This document shows positions 14,770 to 22,617 of a DNA stretch of 23,325 nucleotides, in pieces. Location: contig JBBQMD010000046.1 of the NCBI GenBank assembly GCA_038328575.1, positions 1 through 23,325 on the forward strand. The letters are read 5' to 3'. Below the pieces are notes generated by a model. The model was not told the DNA's origin. It saw only the letters and a list, made by a program, of their open reading frames with translations, and searched no databases. The position numbers were made by a program, and so were the translations under genes. How positions within the stretch are numbered: position 1 is the first letter of the stretch; the number at the start of each line of letters is the position of its first letter. The stretch comes from JACVCS01 sp038328575 (GTDB lineage Bacteria; Planctomycetota; Phycisphaerae; Phycisphaerales; UBA1924).

Positions 14770-16275
14770 TTACTTCAGCCCGTACTCGCGCAGCTTGCGA
14801 TAAAGCGTGCGCTCGCCGATGCCCAAGGCTTTGGCGGTGAGCTCGCGGTTGCCGGCGTACATGCGGAGAGTCTCGCGGATGGCGCGCTTCTCGATTTGTT
14901 CCAGGGGCGTGCCAGCGAGCGAGCCGCCGGAGGTGCCGCCGACGCCGCCTGTGGCGTTGCCAGCGCTGTCGTCGGCGTGGTCAGGATGATCCTCGGGAAG
15001 GTCGGTGCTGCGGATGTCTTCGGGGATGTGGCGGACGTCAACCAGCACGGCTTTGCGCGGGTCGTCGGCCTCGCCCATGGCGTTGACGACCATGTTTTGC
15101 ACGACGTTGAGCAGTTGGCGCACGTTGCCGGGCCACGAGTAGGCGCTGAGGCGCATCATCGCGGCGTCGGTGATCCCCGGCACCGGCGCGTCCTTTGGCA
15201 GGGCCTTGCCAACGCAGCGGGCCAGTGCGTGGTTGACCATGCGCGGGATGTCTTCGCGCCGGTCGCGCAGGGGCGGGATCGTCACTTCGGCGCCCTTGAT
15301 GCGGAAATACAGGTCTTCGCGGAACTCGGCGCGGGCGATCATCCCCTTGAGATCCTTGTTGGTGGCGCTCACCAATCGCACGTCGGTCTGGCGCTCGTCG
15401 TTGCTGCCCACGCGCACGACGCGACCGGACTCCAGCACGCGCAAGAGCTTGGCCTGCATTTTGAGCGGCATGTCGCCGATCTCGTCGAGGAACAGCGTGC
15501 CGTTGGTGGCGTACTCGAACACGCCCTCGCGGTCTTTCTCGGCGCCGGTGAAGGCGCCGCGCACGTGTCCGAAGAGTTGGTCTTCCAGCAGCGTCTCGGT
15601 CTCGGCGGCGCAGTTGAGGGCGACAAAGCGGCCCTTGGCGCGCGACGAGTTCTTATGCACCGCTTGTGCGATCAGCTCTTTGCCGGTGCCGCTCTCGCCC
15701 AGGATCAAGACCGGCAGTTGGCTGGCCGAGACGCCCTTGACCGTGCGCAGGATGCGCCGCATGGGCTCGCTCCCGGCGATGATGCCCTCGAAGCCGTCGT
15801 GCTGCACCAGCTCGCCGACGCCGTCGCGTGTGGCCTCGTGTCGCAGCAGCACCTGCTCGGCGGCGTCGGAGACGACCTTGCGGAAGACGCCGATGTCCAG
15901 CGGCTTCTCGATGAAGTCGCGGACGCCTTCCTTGAACGCGGCCCGCGTGGTGGGCACGTCGCCGTGGGCGGTGACCATGATGCACTCGGCCTGGGGCTGG
16001 AGCTTGCGGGCGGCGCGAAGGATGAGCATGCCGCTATCGCCGCCATCGAGCGCGACGCCGAGCTTGCCACCGGAGGCGGGCATGCGGAGGTCGGTGACGA
16101 TGACGTCAAAGGTACCGTGCTTGAGCTCGTCCATGGCACGTTCGATGCCGTGGCAGATGGTGCAGACGTGCCCGGGCTTGCGAAGGGCCTCGCCCATGAC
16201 TTCGGCGAGCTCGGGCTCGTCCTCGATGATCAGGACCTGGGCGCGAAGGTTGGTGGGGATGACGTGGTCGGGCAT
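14770..16275 (-). CDS. Sigma-54-dependent response regulator, NtrC class
   Basis: This 501-residue transcription activator has three domains. Receiver (about 10-140): acidic pair E18-D19, phospho-acceptor D62 in VIVTDLRMP, T102 and K124. AAA+ domain (about 165-400): Walker A GESGTGKE at 193-200, the sigma-54-contacting GAFTGA loop at 240-245, Walker B LFLDEIGD at 261-268 and FREDLYFRI at 318-326. C-terminal Fis-type helix-turn-helix at about 462-499 (NRELTAKALGIGERTLYRKL). A Gly/Ser/Asp-rich linker lies at 425-456. The receiver carries an insertion of roughly 14 residues after MP (67-80), unusual for the fold. ATG at 16275 is chosen; the frame is open to a TTG at 16368, which would add a Pro/Ser-rich tail. 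No histidine kinase is adjacent, so the partner and target promoters are unknown. Confidence 0.95.
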   Translation of the reverse strand: MPDHVIPTNLRAQVLIIEDEPELAEVMGEALRKPGHVCTICHGIERAMDELKHGTFDVIVTDLRMPASGGKLGVALDGGDSGMLILRAARKLQPQAECIMVTAHGDVPTTRAAFKEGVRDFIEKPLDIGVFRKVVSDAAEQVLLRHEATRDGVGELVQHDGFEGIIAGSEPMRRILRTVKGVSASQLPVLILGESGTGKELIAQAVHKNSSRAKGRFVALNCAAETETLLEDQLFGHVRGAFTGAEKDREGVFEYATNGTLFLDEIGDMPLKMQAKLLRVLESGRVVRVGSNDERQTDVRLVSATNKDLKGMIARAEFREDLYFRIKGAEVTIPPLRDRREDIPRMVNHALARCVGKALPKDAPVPGITDAAMMRLSAYSWPGNVRQLLNVVQNMVVNAMGEADDPRKAVLVDVRHIPEDIRSTDLPEDHPDHADDSAGNATGGVGGTSGGSLAGTPLEQIEKRAIRETLRMYAGNRELTAKALGIGERTLYRKLREYGLK

Positions 16276-16461
16276 GGGGGAGGAGTTTACGGCGCGCGAG
16301 GGGCTGGCTGGGGCGAGCGGGTTGAATGGATTGGACGCTGGCGTGTTGGGGAGGCGATCGACCCGCAAACGCGAAGTGAACGAACGCGAAGAGCGTGACC
16401 GCGAGGGCGAGCGGATCGATGCGGCATCAGGAGCACCCGGGGCGTCCGCGCGTGCGTGCGA

Positions 16462-17514
16462 CTACAGCGTGAAGTTGGCGTTCGGATGTGTGCTACCCAG
16501 CGAGTCTGGTGCGGAGTTGCCGATGACCGATGGGGGGTTCACTGCGGTGCGATCGATGATCGGCCCGTAGTGGTTGCCGAGGTCGATATTCCAGTTATTC
16601 GTGGTGTTTTCAGAACACGTGTTGCGCACGATGAAGCAGTTCGAAGTCGAGACACGGATTCCCGTTCCGTTGGCCGCGCAGTGATTGCCTTCGATGCGTG
16701 CCGAGGTGCCGTTGGCGAGTATTCCTGACAGGGTGTTCAGCGTGCAAACGTTGCCGCGGGCGACACACTGGGTGCTGAGGCGGATTCCGTTGAGGCTGTT
16801 TGCGCGCGCGACGGAGTCGATAATCGAGCTGCCAATTGCGAGGCTGAAGCCGTCGCCGTCGTTGCTGTAGGCCGTGCAGTTGATGATGGTGGCGCCGAAG
16901 CTGGTGATGATTCCGCTGGTGGTGTTGGCGTTGGCGGTGCAACCAATGATTGTGCTTGAGATGCCGATCGAGAAGCCCACAAGATTTTCGTTGGAACTGC
17001 AATCGGTGACGACGGAGCCGCTGCCCCCGACATCGATGCCGGTGGAGACATTTGCATGAGCGTGGATGGATCGGATGGAGCTTCCGCTCGTTGAGTTCAG
17101 GTCAATACCCCTGCCGCCCCAGCCGCGCACGGTTCCGTTCTTGACGGCGATTGCCTTGAGGTTGATGAGCGACACGGTTACGCCATCGAAGGAACCCATG
17201 TTCGGGATGCCGGCGAGTTCGAAGCCGCTGAGATCGAGCGTGACGCCGCTGGCGACGATCTCGATGCCGTGCCTGCCGGCCACGCCGGTGATGTTGCCGG
17301 TGAGGTAGTAGGAGCCGCGCTGGGTGATCTTGAAGAGCGAGTCGGCGTCGCCGGGGGTGTTGGTGAGGTTGATGGCGGTCCGCGGCTCGACTTCCTGGAG
17401 CGTCTTGTAGGTCGAAGTCACCGGCCCCGCTGGCGGGGTGAGCGGGCCGGCGAAGAGGAGACCGGCGGCGGTGAGGGCGAGGGCGGCAGCGGTGATGAAG
17501 GTGGTGCGATTCAT
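16462..17514 (-). CDS. Secreted right-handed parallel beta-helix protein, paralogue 1
   Basis: A 350-residue exported protein. Residues 1-22 (MNRTTFITAAALALTAAGLLFA) form a Sec signal peptide, with likely cleavage before GPLTPPAGPV. The shared N-terminal cap follows: EPRTAINLTNTPGDADSLFK, SYYLTGNITGVAGRHGIEI and GVTLDLSGFEL. About 20-24-residue rungs of the PbH1 type (GI ... S.I..C.A..N) then fill about 130-290, and the tail SLGSTHPNANFTL closes the chain. Such folds bind or cleave polysaccharides or serve as surface proteins; no catalytic residues are evident. AAAGGA stands 8 nt before the ATG. It is the last gene of the array and the most diverged in its rungs; its ending (FTL, TAG stop) differs from the FTY/FSY of most others. 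Confidence 0.88.
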   Translation of the reverse strand: MNRTTFITAAALALTAAGLLFAGPLTPPAGPVTSTYKTLQEVEPRTAINLTNTPGDADSLFKITQRGSYYLTGNITGVAGRHGIEIVASGVTLDLSGFELAGIPNMGSFDGVTVSLINLKAIAVKNGTVRGWGGRGIDLNSTSGSSIRSIHAHANVSTGIDVGGSGSVVTDCSSNENLVGFSIGISSTIIGCTANANTTSGIITSFGATIINCTAYSNDGDGFSLAIGSSIIDSVARANSLNGIRLSTQCVARGNVCTLNTLSGILANGTSARIEGNHCAANGTGIRVSTSNCFIVRNTCSENTTNNWNIDLGNHYGPIIDRTAVNPPSVIGNSAPDSLGSTHPNANFTL

Positions 17515-17547
17515 GGTGAGAGTCCTTTGGGTGGGGCGGGTAAGAGA
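17515..17547 (-). promoter_or_regulatory. Conserved intergenic leader with ribosome binding site
   Basis: This 33-bp spacer matches the one at 22585-22617 at 28 of 33 positions and shares the block CACCCAAAGGACTC. The AAAGGA lies 8 nt before the ATG. The other spacers of the array keep (A)AAGG at a similar distance. There is no room for a promoter, which argues for one transcript. Confidence 0.6.
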
Positions 17548-18735
17548 TCAATACGTGAAGTTTGCGTTGGGGTGGGTGGTGCCGGTGGAGTCGGGGGCGG
17601 AGTTGCCGCTGATGGCGGCGCTGGCGGGAGCGGTGCGGTCGAGGATGGGGCCGACGACGCTGTTGGCGACGATGGTCCAGTTGATGGTGTTGCCCGAGCA
17701 GGTGTTCTTGATGATGATGTTGCCGGGGGCGTCGACGTCGATGCCGCGGTCGGCGGTGATGCAGTTGTTGCTCTCGATGCGGTTGTCGGCTCCGGTGGCG
17801 TGGATGCCCGCGCCGTCGCCGCCGTTGCCGTTGAATGAGCATGCGTTGGCCAGGACCACGCAACCGTTGGAAACGCGGATGCCGTTGAGCACGTTGAACG
17901 CAGCGGTGCAGTTGCTGATCGTGCTGCCGGAGAAGGCCGAGATGCCGTTGGCGGTGTTGTAGGACGCCGTACACCCGGTGATCGTGTTGCCGTTGCCGGC
18001 CATGATGCCGTCGGCGGTGTTAAGTTGCGCCGTGCATCCGGTGATCGTGCAGCCGTCGCCGGTCGAGATGCCTCTGGCGGCGTTCCGGGACGCCATGCAT
18101 GCGGTGATCGTGCTGCCTTGGCCGGTCGCAATGCCGGTGCCGGTGTTGTCGGACACAGTACACCCGGTGATCGTGCAGTTGAAGGCGGCCGAGATGCCGT
18201 TGCCGGTGTTCTGGTACGCCGTGCATCCGGTGATCGTGCTGTAGCTGCCGATCACGATGCCGGTGCCGGTGTTGCTGCTGGCGCGGACATCGATGACTGC
18301 GGAGTTGATCGCCCCAAAGCCCGCAAGGTTCACGCCCGCGTCCCCCCAGGCGCGGACCGAGCCGTTGCGGATGGTGATGTTGGTGAGGCTGGAGGCCGTG
18401 GCCAACACGCCGCCGAGCGAGCCGGCGACGCCGAGGAGTTCGAAACCCATGAGGTCGAGGGTGACGCCGCTGGCGGCGATCTCGACGCCGTGCCTGGCGG
18501 CGACGCCGGTGATGTTGCCGGTGAGGTAGTATGAGCCGCGCTGGGTGATCTTGAAGAGGCTGTCGGCGTCGCCAGGGGTGTTGACGGCGTTGATGGGGGT
18601 TCGCGGCTCGGGGCCGGGGGTTGAGGCGACGGGGCCGACGGGTGGGTTGAGGGGGCCCGCGAAGACCGGATTCACTGCGGAGGCGCAGAGGACGCTGAGG
18701 AAGGCGGCGAGGATGGTGGGGAGGCGCGTGTTCAT
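17548..18735 (-). CDS. Secreted right-handed parallel beta-helix protein, paralogue 2
   Basis: A 395-residue exported protein with a signal peptide of 26 residues ending VNPVFA, before GPLNPPVGPV. Unlike paralogues 1, 3 and 5 its signal sequence is unrelated, and after GPV it has STPGPEPRTPIN in place of the STYKTLxEVEPR version. The cap (NTPGDADSLFKITQRGSYYL) then follows. At least eight rungs run through the middle with very regular units such as NTGNGISAAFNCTITGCTVS and NTADGIMAGNGNTITGCTAS. The C-terminal cap (AGIHATGADNRIESNNCITADRGIDVD, IIIKNTCSGNTINWTIVAN, NSAPDSTGTTHPNANFTY) is almost the same as in paralogues 4 and 6. GAAAGG lies 9 nt upstream of the ATG. Function is not evident beyond the fold. 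Confidence 0.88.
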   Translation of the reverse strand: MNTRLPTILAAFLSVLCASAVNPVFAGPLNPPVGPVASTPGPEPRTPINAVNTPGDADSLFKITQRGSYYLTGNITGVAARHGVEIAASGVTLDLMGFELLGVAGSLGGVLATASSLTNITIRNGSVRAWGDAGVNLAGFGAINSAVIDVRASSNTGTGIVIGSYSTITGCTAYQNTGNGISAAFNCTITGCTVSDNTGTGIATGQGSTITACMASRNAARGISTGDGCTITGCTAQLNTADGIMAGNGNTITGCTASYNTANGISAFSGSTISNCTAAFNVLNGIRVSNGCVVLANACSFNGNGGDGAGIHATGADNRIESNNCITADRGIDVDAPGNIIIKNTCSGNTINWTIVANSVVGPILDRTAPASAAISGNSAPDSTGTTHPNANFTY

Positions 18736-18772
18736 GGAGGAATGCCTTTCGATCGTTGTATTGTTTGTTGTA

Positions 18773-20035
18773 TCAGTGCGCGAAGTTGGCGTTTGAGTCG
18801 GTCGAGCCCATCGTGCCGGTGGCGGCGAAGCCGGCCACGACGGGGGTGCTCGCGACGGTCGTCGGGATGCGGCGGTCGATGATGGGGCCGTAGAAGTTGT
18901 TGGCGGCGATGACGAACGCCAGGATGTTGTCGGAGCAGGTGTTCTTGATGACGATGTTGTCGCCGCCGTCGACGTCGATGCCGATCTCGTTGTTGTTGCA
19001 GGTGTTGCCCTCGACGCGTGCGCCGTTGCCGGTGGCGTGGATCCCCGCGCCGTTCTCGGCGCCCGTGGCGTTGCTGTTGGCTGTGTTGCCGCGGACGGTT
19101 GAGTCGGACCCGCAGCGGATGCCGTCGAAGGTGTTGCTGTTGGCGAGGCACCCCTCGATGACGCAGTTGCTGTCGGTGTTGATGCCGTGGAGCAGGTTGC
19201 CGACGGCCGTGCAGTTGTGAATGGAGATCGACGAGAAGACGTCCATGCCGCTGCCGGTGTTGCCGCTGAATGTGCAGTTGGTGATGGTCGAGCCGTTGCT
19301 TGAGGTGATGCCGTCGCCTCCGTTGTAGCAGCTTGAGCTGTCGGTGACGGTGCAGGCGAAGCCGGTGTGCAGCCCGTCGCCCCCGTTGTAGAGGGCGACG
19401 GACTGGAGGATGGATCCGCCCTGGCTCGCCGACAGGCCGATGCCGGCGTTGTCGCGGGCGATGCAGCGCTGGATGAATCGGGCGGAGATCCCGTTGCCGC
19501 CGTTCTCGGTGGCGGTCGAGTCGATGACGGTGCCGGTGTCCCCCGAGCAGGCGATGCCCGTGCCGCCGTTGCCGTTGGCGGCGACGCTCTCGACCCGCTG
19601 GCCGGTATTGCCGGAGGCGCTGATGATCATCACGCCGGCGTTGCCCCAGTTGCGGACGCTGCCGTTGCGGATGGTGGTGTTGCGGAGGCCGCCGACCGTG
19701 GCCGACACGCCGTCGAGCGAACCGACGACGCCGAGGAGGTCAAAGCCCATGAGGTCGAGGGTGACGCCGCTGGCGGTGATCTCGATGCCGTGCTCGGCGG
19801 CGACACCGGTGATGTTGCCCGTGAGGTAGTAGGAGCCGGGCTGGGTGATCTTGAAGAGGCTGTTGCCGTCGCCTGGGGTGTTGGTCGCGTTGATAGCGAT
19901 CCGCGGCTCGACCTCGGTCAGCGTCTTGTACGTCGAAGTCACGGGCCCGGCGGGCGGGGTCAGCGGGCCAGCGAACAGAAGCCCGGCGGCGGTGAGTGTG
20001 AGGGCAGCGGCGGTGATGATGCGGGTGCGATTCAT
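18773..20035 (-). CDS. Secreted right-handed parallel beta-helix protein, paralogue 3
   Basis: A 420-residue exported protein. The signal peptide (MNRTRIITAAALTLTAAGLLFA) and the next 35 residues are nearly the same as in paralogue 5, including STYKTLTEVEPRIAINATN. The middle has about ten rungs with varied sequence (TGIACSGDTGTVIDSTATEN, GLSASQGGSILQSVALYN, DGLHTGFACTVTDSSSCYN). The C-terminal cap carries GAGIHATGNGARVEGNTCNN and IVIKNTCSDN but a diverged end (GTMGSTDSNANFAH). AAGGAG lies 8 nt before the ATG, the best ribosome site of the group. The gap to the next gene is 37 bp. Confidence 0.88.
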   Translation of the reverse strand: MNRTRIITAAALTLTAAGLLFAGPLTPPAGPVTSTYKTLTEVEPRIAINATNTPGDGNSLFKITQPGSYYLTGNITGVAAEHGIEITASGVTLDLMGFDLLGVVGSLDGVSATVGGLRNTTIRNGSVRNWGNAGVMIISASGNTGQRVESVAANGNGGTGIACSGDTGTVIDSTATENGGNGISARFIQRCIARDNAGIGLSASQGGSILQSVALYNGGDGLHTGFACTVTDSSSCYNGGDGITSSNGSTITNCTFSGNTGSGMDVFSSISIHNCTAVGNLLHGINTDSNCVIEGCLANSNTFDGIRCGSDSTVRGNTANSNATGAENGAGIHATGNGARVEGNTCNNNEIGIDVDGGDNIVIKNTCSDNILAFVIAANNFYGPIIDRRIPTTVASTPVVAGFAATGTMGSTDSNANFAH

Positions 20036-20068
20036 ATCAAAGACTCCTTTGGTGGTGTGGGTGATGGA

Positions 20069-21259
20069 TCAGTACGAAAAGTTGGCGTTGGCGTCGGTGG
20101 TGCCGAGACTGCTGGGGGCGGAGTTGCCGCTGATGGCGGCGCTGGCGGGGGCGGTGCGGTCGAGGATGGGGCCAACGACGTTGTTGGCAACGATGGTCCA
20201 GTTGATGGTGTTGCCTGAGCAGGTGTTCTTGATGATGATGTTGCCGGCGACGTCCACGTCGATACCGCGATCGTTGTCGGTGCAGTTATTGCCCTCAATG
20301 CGGTTGTCGCTGGCGGTGGCGTGGATGCCCGCGCCGTCGCCGATGTTGCCGTTTGCTTGGCAGGTGTTGGCCAAGACCAGACAGTTTGTGGTAACGGCGA
20401 TGCCGTTGCCGGAGTTCCGGTTCGCCAAGCATCCGATGATCGTGCTTCCGTTTGCGGTCGAGATGCCACGGGCACGGTTAAGAGACGCCGAGCATCCTGT
20501 GATCGTGCTTCCGCCGCTGGTCGAGATGCCGTTGGCAGTGTTGTCGAAAGCCGAACACCCGGTGATCGTGCTGCCGCTGCCAGCCGCGATGCCGTTGGAA
20601 GTGTTGCCCGCCGCTGAGCACCTGGTGATCGTGCCGCCGCTGGTGGTCGAGATGCCGGTCCCGCCGTTGAAGGCCGCCGAGCATCCGGTGATCATGCCGC
20701 CGGTGCCGACTGTGATGCCACTGCCAGCGTTGCCGCTGGCGCGGACATCGATGACGGTGGAGTTGTCTGCGAAGTTGCTTCCAAGATCAACGCCCTCATT
20801 CCCCCAGCCGCGGACCGAGCCGTTGCGGATAGTGATGTTGGTGAGGTTGAAGATCGTGGCCGACACGCCGTCGAGCGAGGCGGGAACGCCACCCAGGTCA
20901 AAGCCCATGAGGTCGAGGGTGACGCCGCTGGCGGCGATTTCGATGCCGTGCCTGCCAGCCACGCCGGTGATGTTGCCGGTGAGGTAGTATGAGCCGGGCT
21001 GGGTGATCTTGAAGAGCGAATCGGCATCGCCGGGGGTGTTGGTGAGGTTGATGGCGGTGCGGGGCTCGGGCCCGGGTGTGGGGGCGATGGGGCCCGCTGG
21101 CGGGTTGAGGGGCCCGGCGTGGGCCTTGCCGACGAGCAGGGCGCCGGCGGCGAGGCCGCCGATACCGGCCAGCATGGCGCGGCGGTCGGTCGGCAGTTTG
21201 GTCGGGAGGTTGGCGGGGAGGTTGGGGGTTAGACTCGCATCGGGCTGCTCGTTTTGCAT
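20069..21259 (-). CDS. Tat-type exported right-handed parallel beta-helix protein, paralogue 4
   Basis: A 396-residue protein. In place of a short Sec signal it has a 48-residue leader with a Pro/Leu-rich start, twin arginines in PTDRRAMLAG (R26-R27), a Gly/Ala/Leu hydrophobic stretch and cleavage likely after KAHA, before GPLNPPAGPI. This points to the Tat route. The mature part follows the family plan: constant cap, about eight regular rungs (for example NGIAAGSGSTITGCSAFDNTA), then a C-terminal cap almost identical to paralogue 2 (DRGIDVDVAGNIIIKNTCSG, GPILDRTAPASAAISGNSAP) and the tail SLGTTDANANFSY. AAAGG lies 7 nt before the ATG. Confidence 0.87.
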   Translation of the reverse strand: MQNEQPDASLTPNLPANLPTKLPTDRRAMLAGIGGLAAGALLVGKAHAGPLNPPAGPIAPTPGPEPRTAINLTNTPGDADSLFKITQPGSYYLTGNITGVAGRHGIEIAASGVTLDLMGFDLGGVPASLDGVSATIFNLTNITIRNGSVRGWGNEGVDLGSNFADNSTVIDVRASGNAGSGITVGTGGMITGCSAAFNGGTGISTTSGGTITRCSAAGNTSNGIAAGSGSTITGCSAFDNTANGISTSGGSTITGCSASLNRARGISTANGSTIIGCLANRNSGNGIAVTTNCLVLANTCQANGNIGDGAGIHATASDNRIEGNNCTDNDRGIDVDVAGNIIIKNTCSGNTINWTIVANNVVGPILDRTAPASAAISGNSAPSSLGTTDANANFSY

Positions 21260-21294
21260 GGTGTAACCTTTGGTGTGGGCTTGGAGGGTGTGGA

Positions 21295-22584
21295 TCAGTA
21301 CGAGAAGTTGGCGTTGGGGTCGGTGGAGCCGGTGGCCACGCCGCCGGTATTGCCCAAGATGGCCCCGCCGGTGGAGCCTTGAACGACGAGGCAGACGTTC
21401 CCGGCCACGACGTCCCAGTTGGTCGTGTTGAGCGAGCAGGTGTTCTTCATGATCATGTTGCGGACAGCGTCCACGTCGATGCCGCGGGTGGAGTAGGTGC
21501 AGTTGTTGGACTCGATGCGGTTGTCGGGGCCGGTGGCGTGGATGCCAGCGCCGCTCGCGTCGAAGCCGTTGTTCGAGCTGATATTTCCAAGGATCAGACA
21601 GGCGCTAGCGCACACGATTCCGTCCAGCGAGTTGCGTCGGGCGATGGAATCTGCGACCGTACAGCCGCTTCCAACGCTGATGCCGCTGCCGAGGTTTTTG
21701 ACTGCCGTGCAGTTCGAGACCGTGCAGCCGTCGCGGGTGCTGATGCCGTGCCCAGAGTTGTTGGTGGCCGAGCAGCCCTGGAGAGAACACTCGTCTTCGG
21801 TGGCAAATCCGGCACCGCTGTTCGAGCGTGCGATGCAGTTGACGGCGGTGGAGCCGGCACCAAGGAAATAAGTGCTCTCGGTGGTCAGGCCGCCCGTGCC
21901 TACCGCGACGCAGTCGGTGATCGTCGCGCCCCCCTGAAGATGGAACGCGTGCTGTCGGGCGAACTCGACGGTGCAGCCGGAGATGTTCGAGTTGTATCCG
22001 GCGGCGATACCGAGCGCGGCGTCGCTCACATAGCAGTTACGGATAATGGCGCCGCGTCCGGCGAAAATGCCGGCGGTGCCGACCCCTGCCGAGCCGCCGG
22101 TGGGAATACCCGATCCAAACACAGTCAGTACGCGGATATTCTCGATGGTTAGCCCGGCGGAGCCGATGGGGAACAGGTTGGTTGAGATTCCGCTCGCCGT
22201 GGTCCGGGTGATCGTGCCGTTGCGGATTGTGACGCCGGACTGGGAGACAACAATGCCACCGACTTCATGGGCATTGCCGTCGATGGTGAAACCATTCAGA
22301 TCCAGCGTGACACCGGACGCTTCGATGCTGATTCCCCAGGGCACCGAAGCGGGCACGGAGATGTTGCCGGTGAGGTAGTAGGATCCGCGCTGGGAGATCC
22401 TGAAGAGCGAGTTGGCGTCGCCGGGGGTGTTGGTGGCGTTGATCGCGATCCGCGGCTCGACTTCGGTCAGCGTCTTGTACGTCGAAGTTACCGGCCCGGC
22501 CGGTGGGTTGAGCGGGCCAGCGAAGAGCAGCCCGGCGGCGACGAGGGTGAGGGCGGTGGCGGTGATGATGCGGGTGCGGTTCAT
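21295..22584 (-). CDS. Secreted right-handed parallel beta-helix protein, paralogue 5
   Basis: A 429-residue exported protein, the longest complete member. Signal peptide MNRTRIITATALTLVAAGLLFA, then the constant cap STYKTLTEVEPRIAINATN; the cap diverges after YYLTGNI (SVPASVPWGISIEASGVTLDLNGFTIDG). The early rungs are atypical, with long loops (residues of about 140-190: RVLTVFGSGIPTGGSAGVGTAG), and become regular later (SGAGFATEDECSLQGCSATNN, SGHGISTRDGCTVSNCTAVKN). The C-terminal cap has GAGIHATGPDNRIESNNCTY and the tail GGVATGSTDPNANFSY. AAAGGA stands 8 nt before the ATG, in a leader nearly the same as that of paralogue 1. Confidence 0.88.
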   Translation of the reverse strand: MNRTRIITATALTLVAAGLLFAGPLNPPAGPVTSTYKTLTEVEPRIAINATNTPGDANSLFRISQRGSYYLTGNISVPASVPWGISIEASGVTLDLNGFTIDGNAHEVGGIVVSQSGVTIRNGTITRTTASGISTNLFPIGSAGLTIENIRVLTVFGSGIPTGGSAGVGTAGIFAGRGAIIRNCYVSDAALGIAAGYNSNISGCTVEFARQHAFHLQGGATITDCVAVGTGGLTTESTYFLGAGSTAVNCIARSNSGAGFATEDECSLQGCSATNNSGHGISTRDGCTVSNCTAVKNLGSGISVGSGCTVADSIARRNSLDGIVCASACLILGNISSNNGFDASGAGIHATGPDNRIESNNCTYSTRGIDVDAVRNMIMKNTCSLNTTNWDVVAGNVCLVVQGSTGGAILGNTGGVATGSTDPNANFSY

Positions 22585-22617
22585 GGTGCGAGTCCTTTGG
22601 GTGGTGCGGGTGAACGA
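22585..22617 (-). promoter_or_regulatory. Conserved intergenic leader with ribosome binding site
   Basis: Spacer between paralogues 6 and 5, matching the 17515-17547 spacer at 28 of 33 positions, with AAAGGA 8 nt before the ATG of paralogue 5. Confidence 0.6.

Noticed and set aside
14719..16398. Open frame of 559 codons on the plus strand opposite the response regulator
   Set aside because: It is a Gly/Ala/Val/Asp-rich mirror of a clearly conserved NtrC-type gene and has no motifs; long antisense frames are expected at this GC content.
16276..16461. Intrinsic terminator after the beta-helix array
   Set aside because: No stable stem followed by a T-run was found in the direction of transcription.
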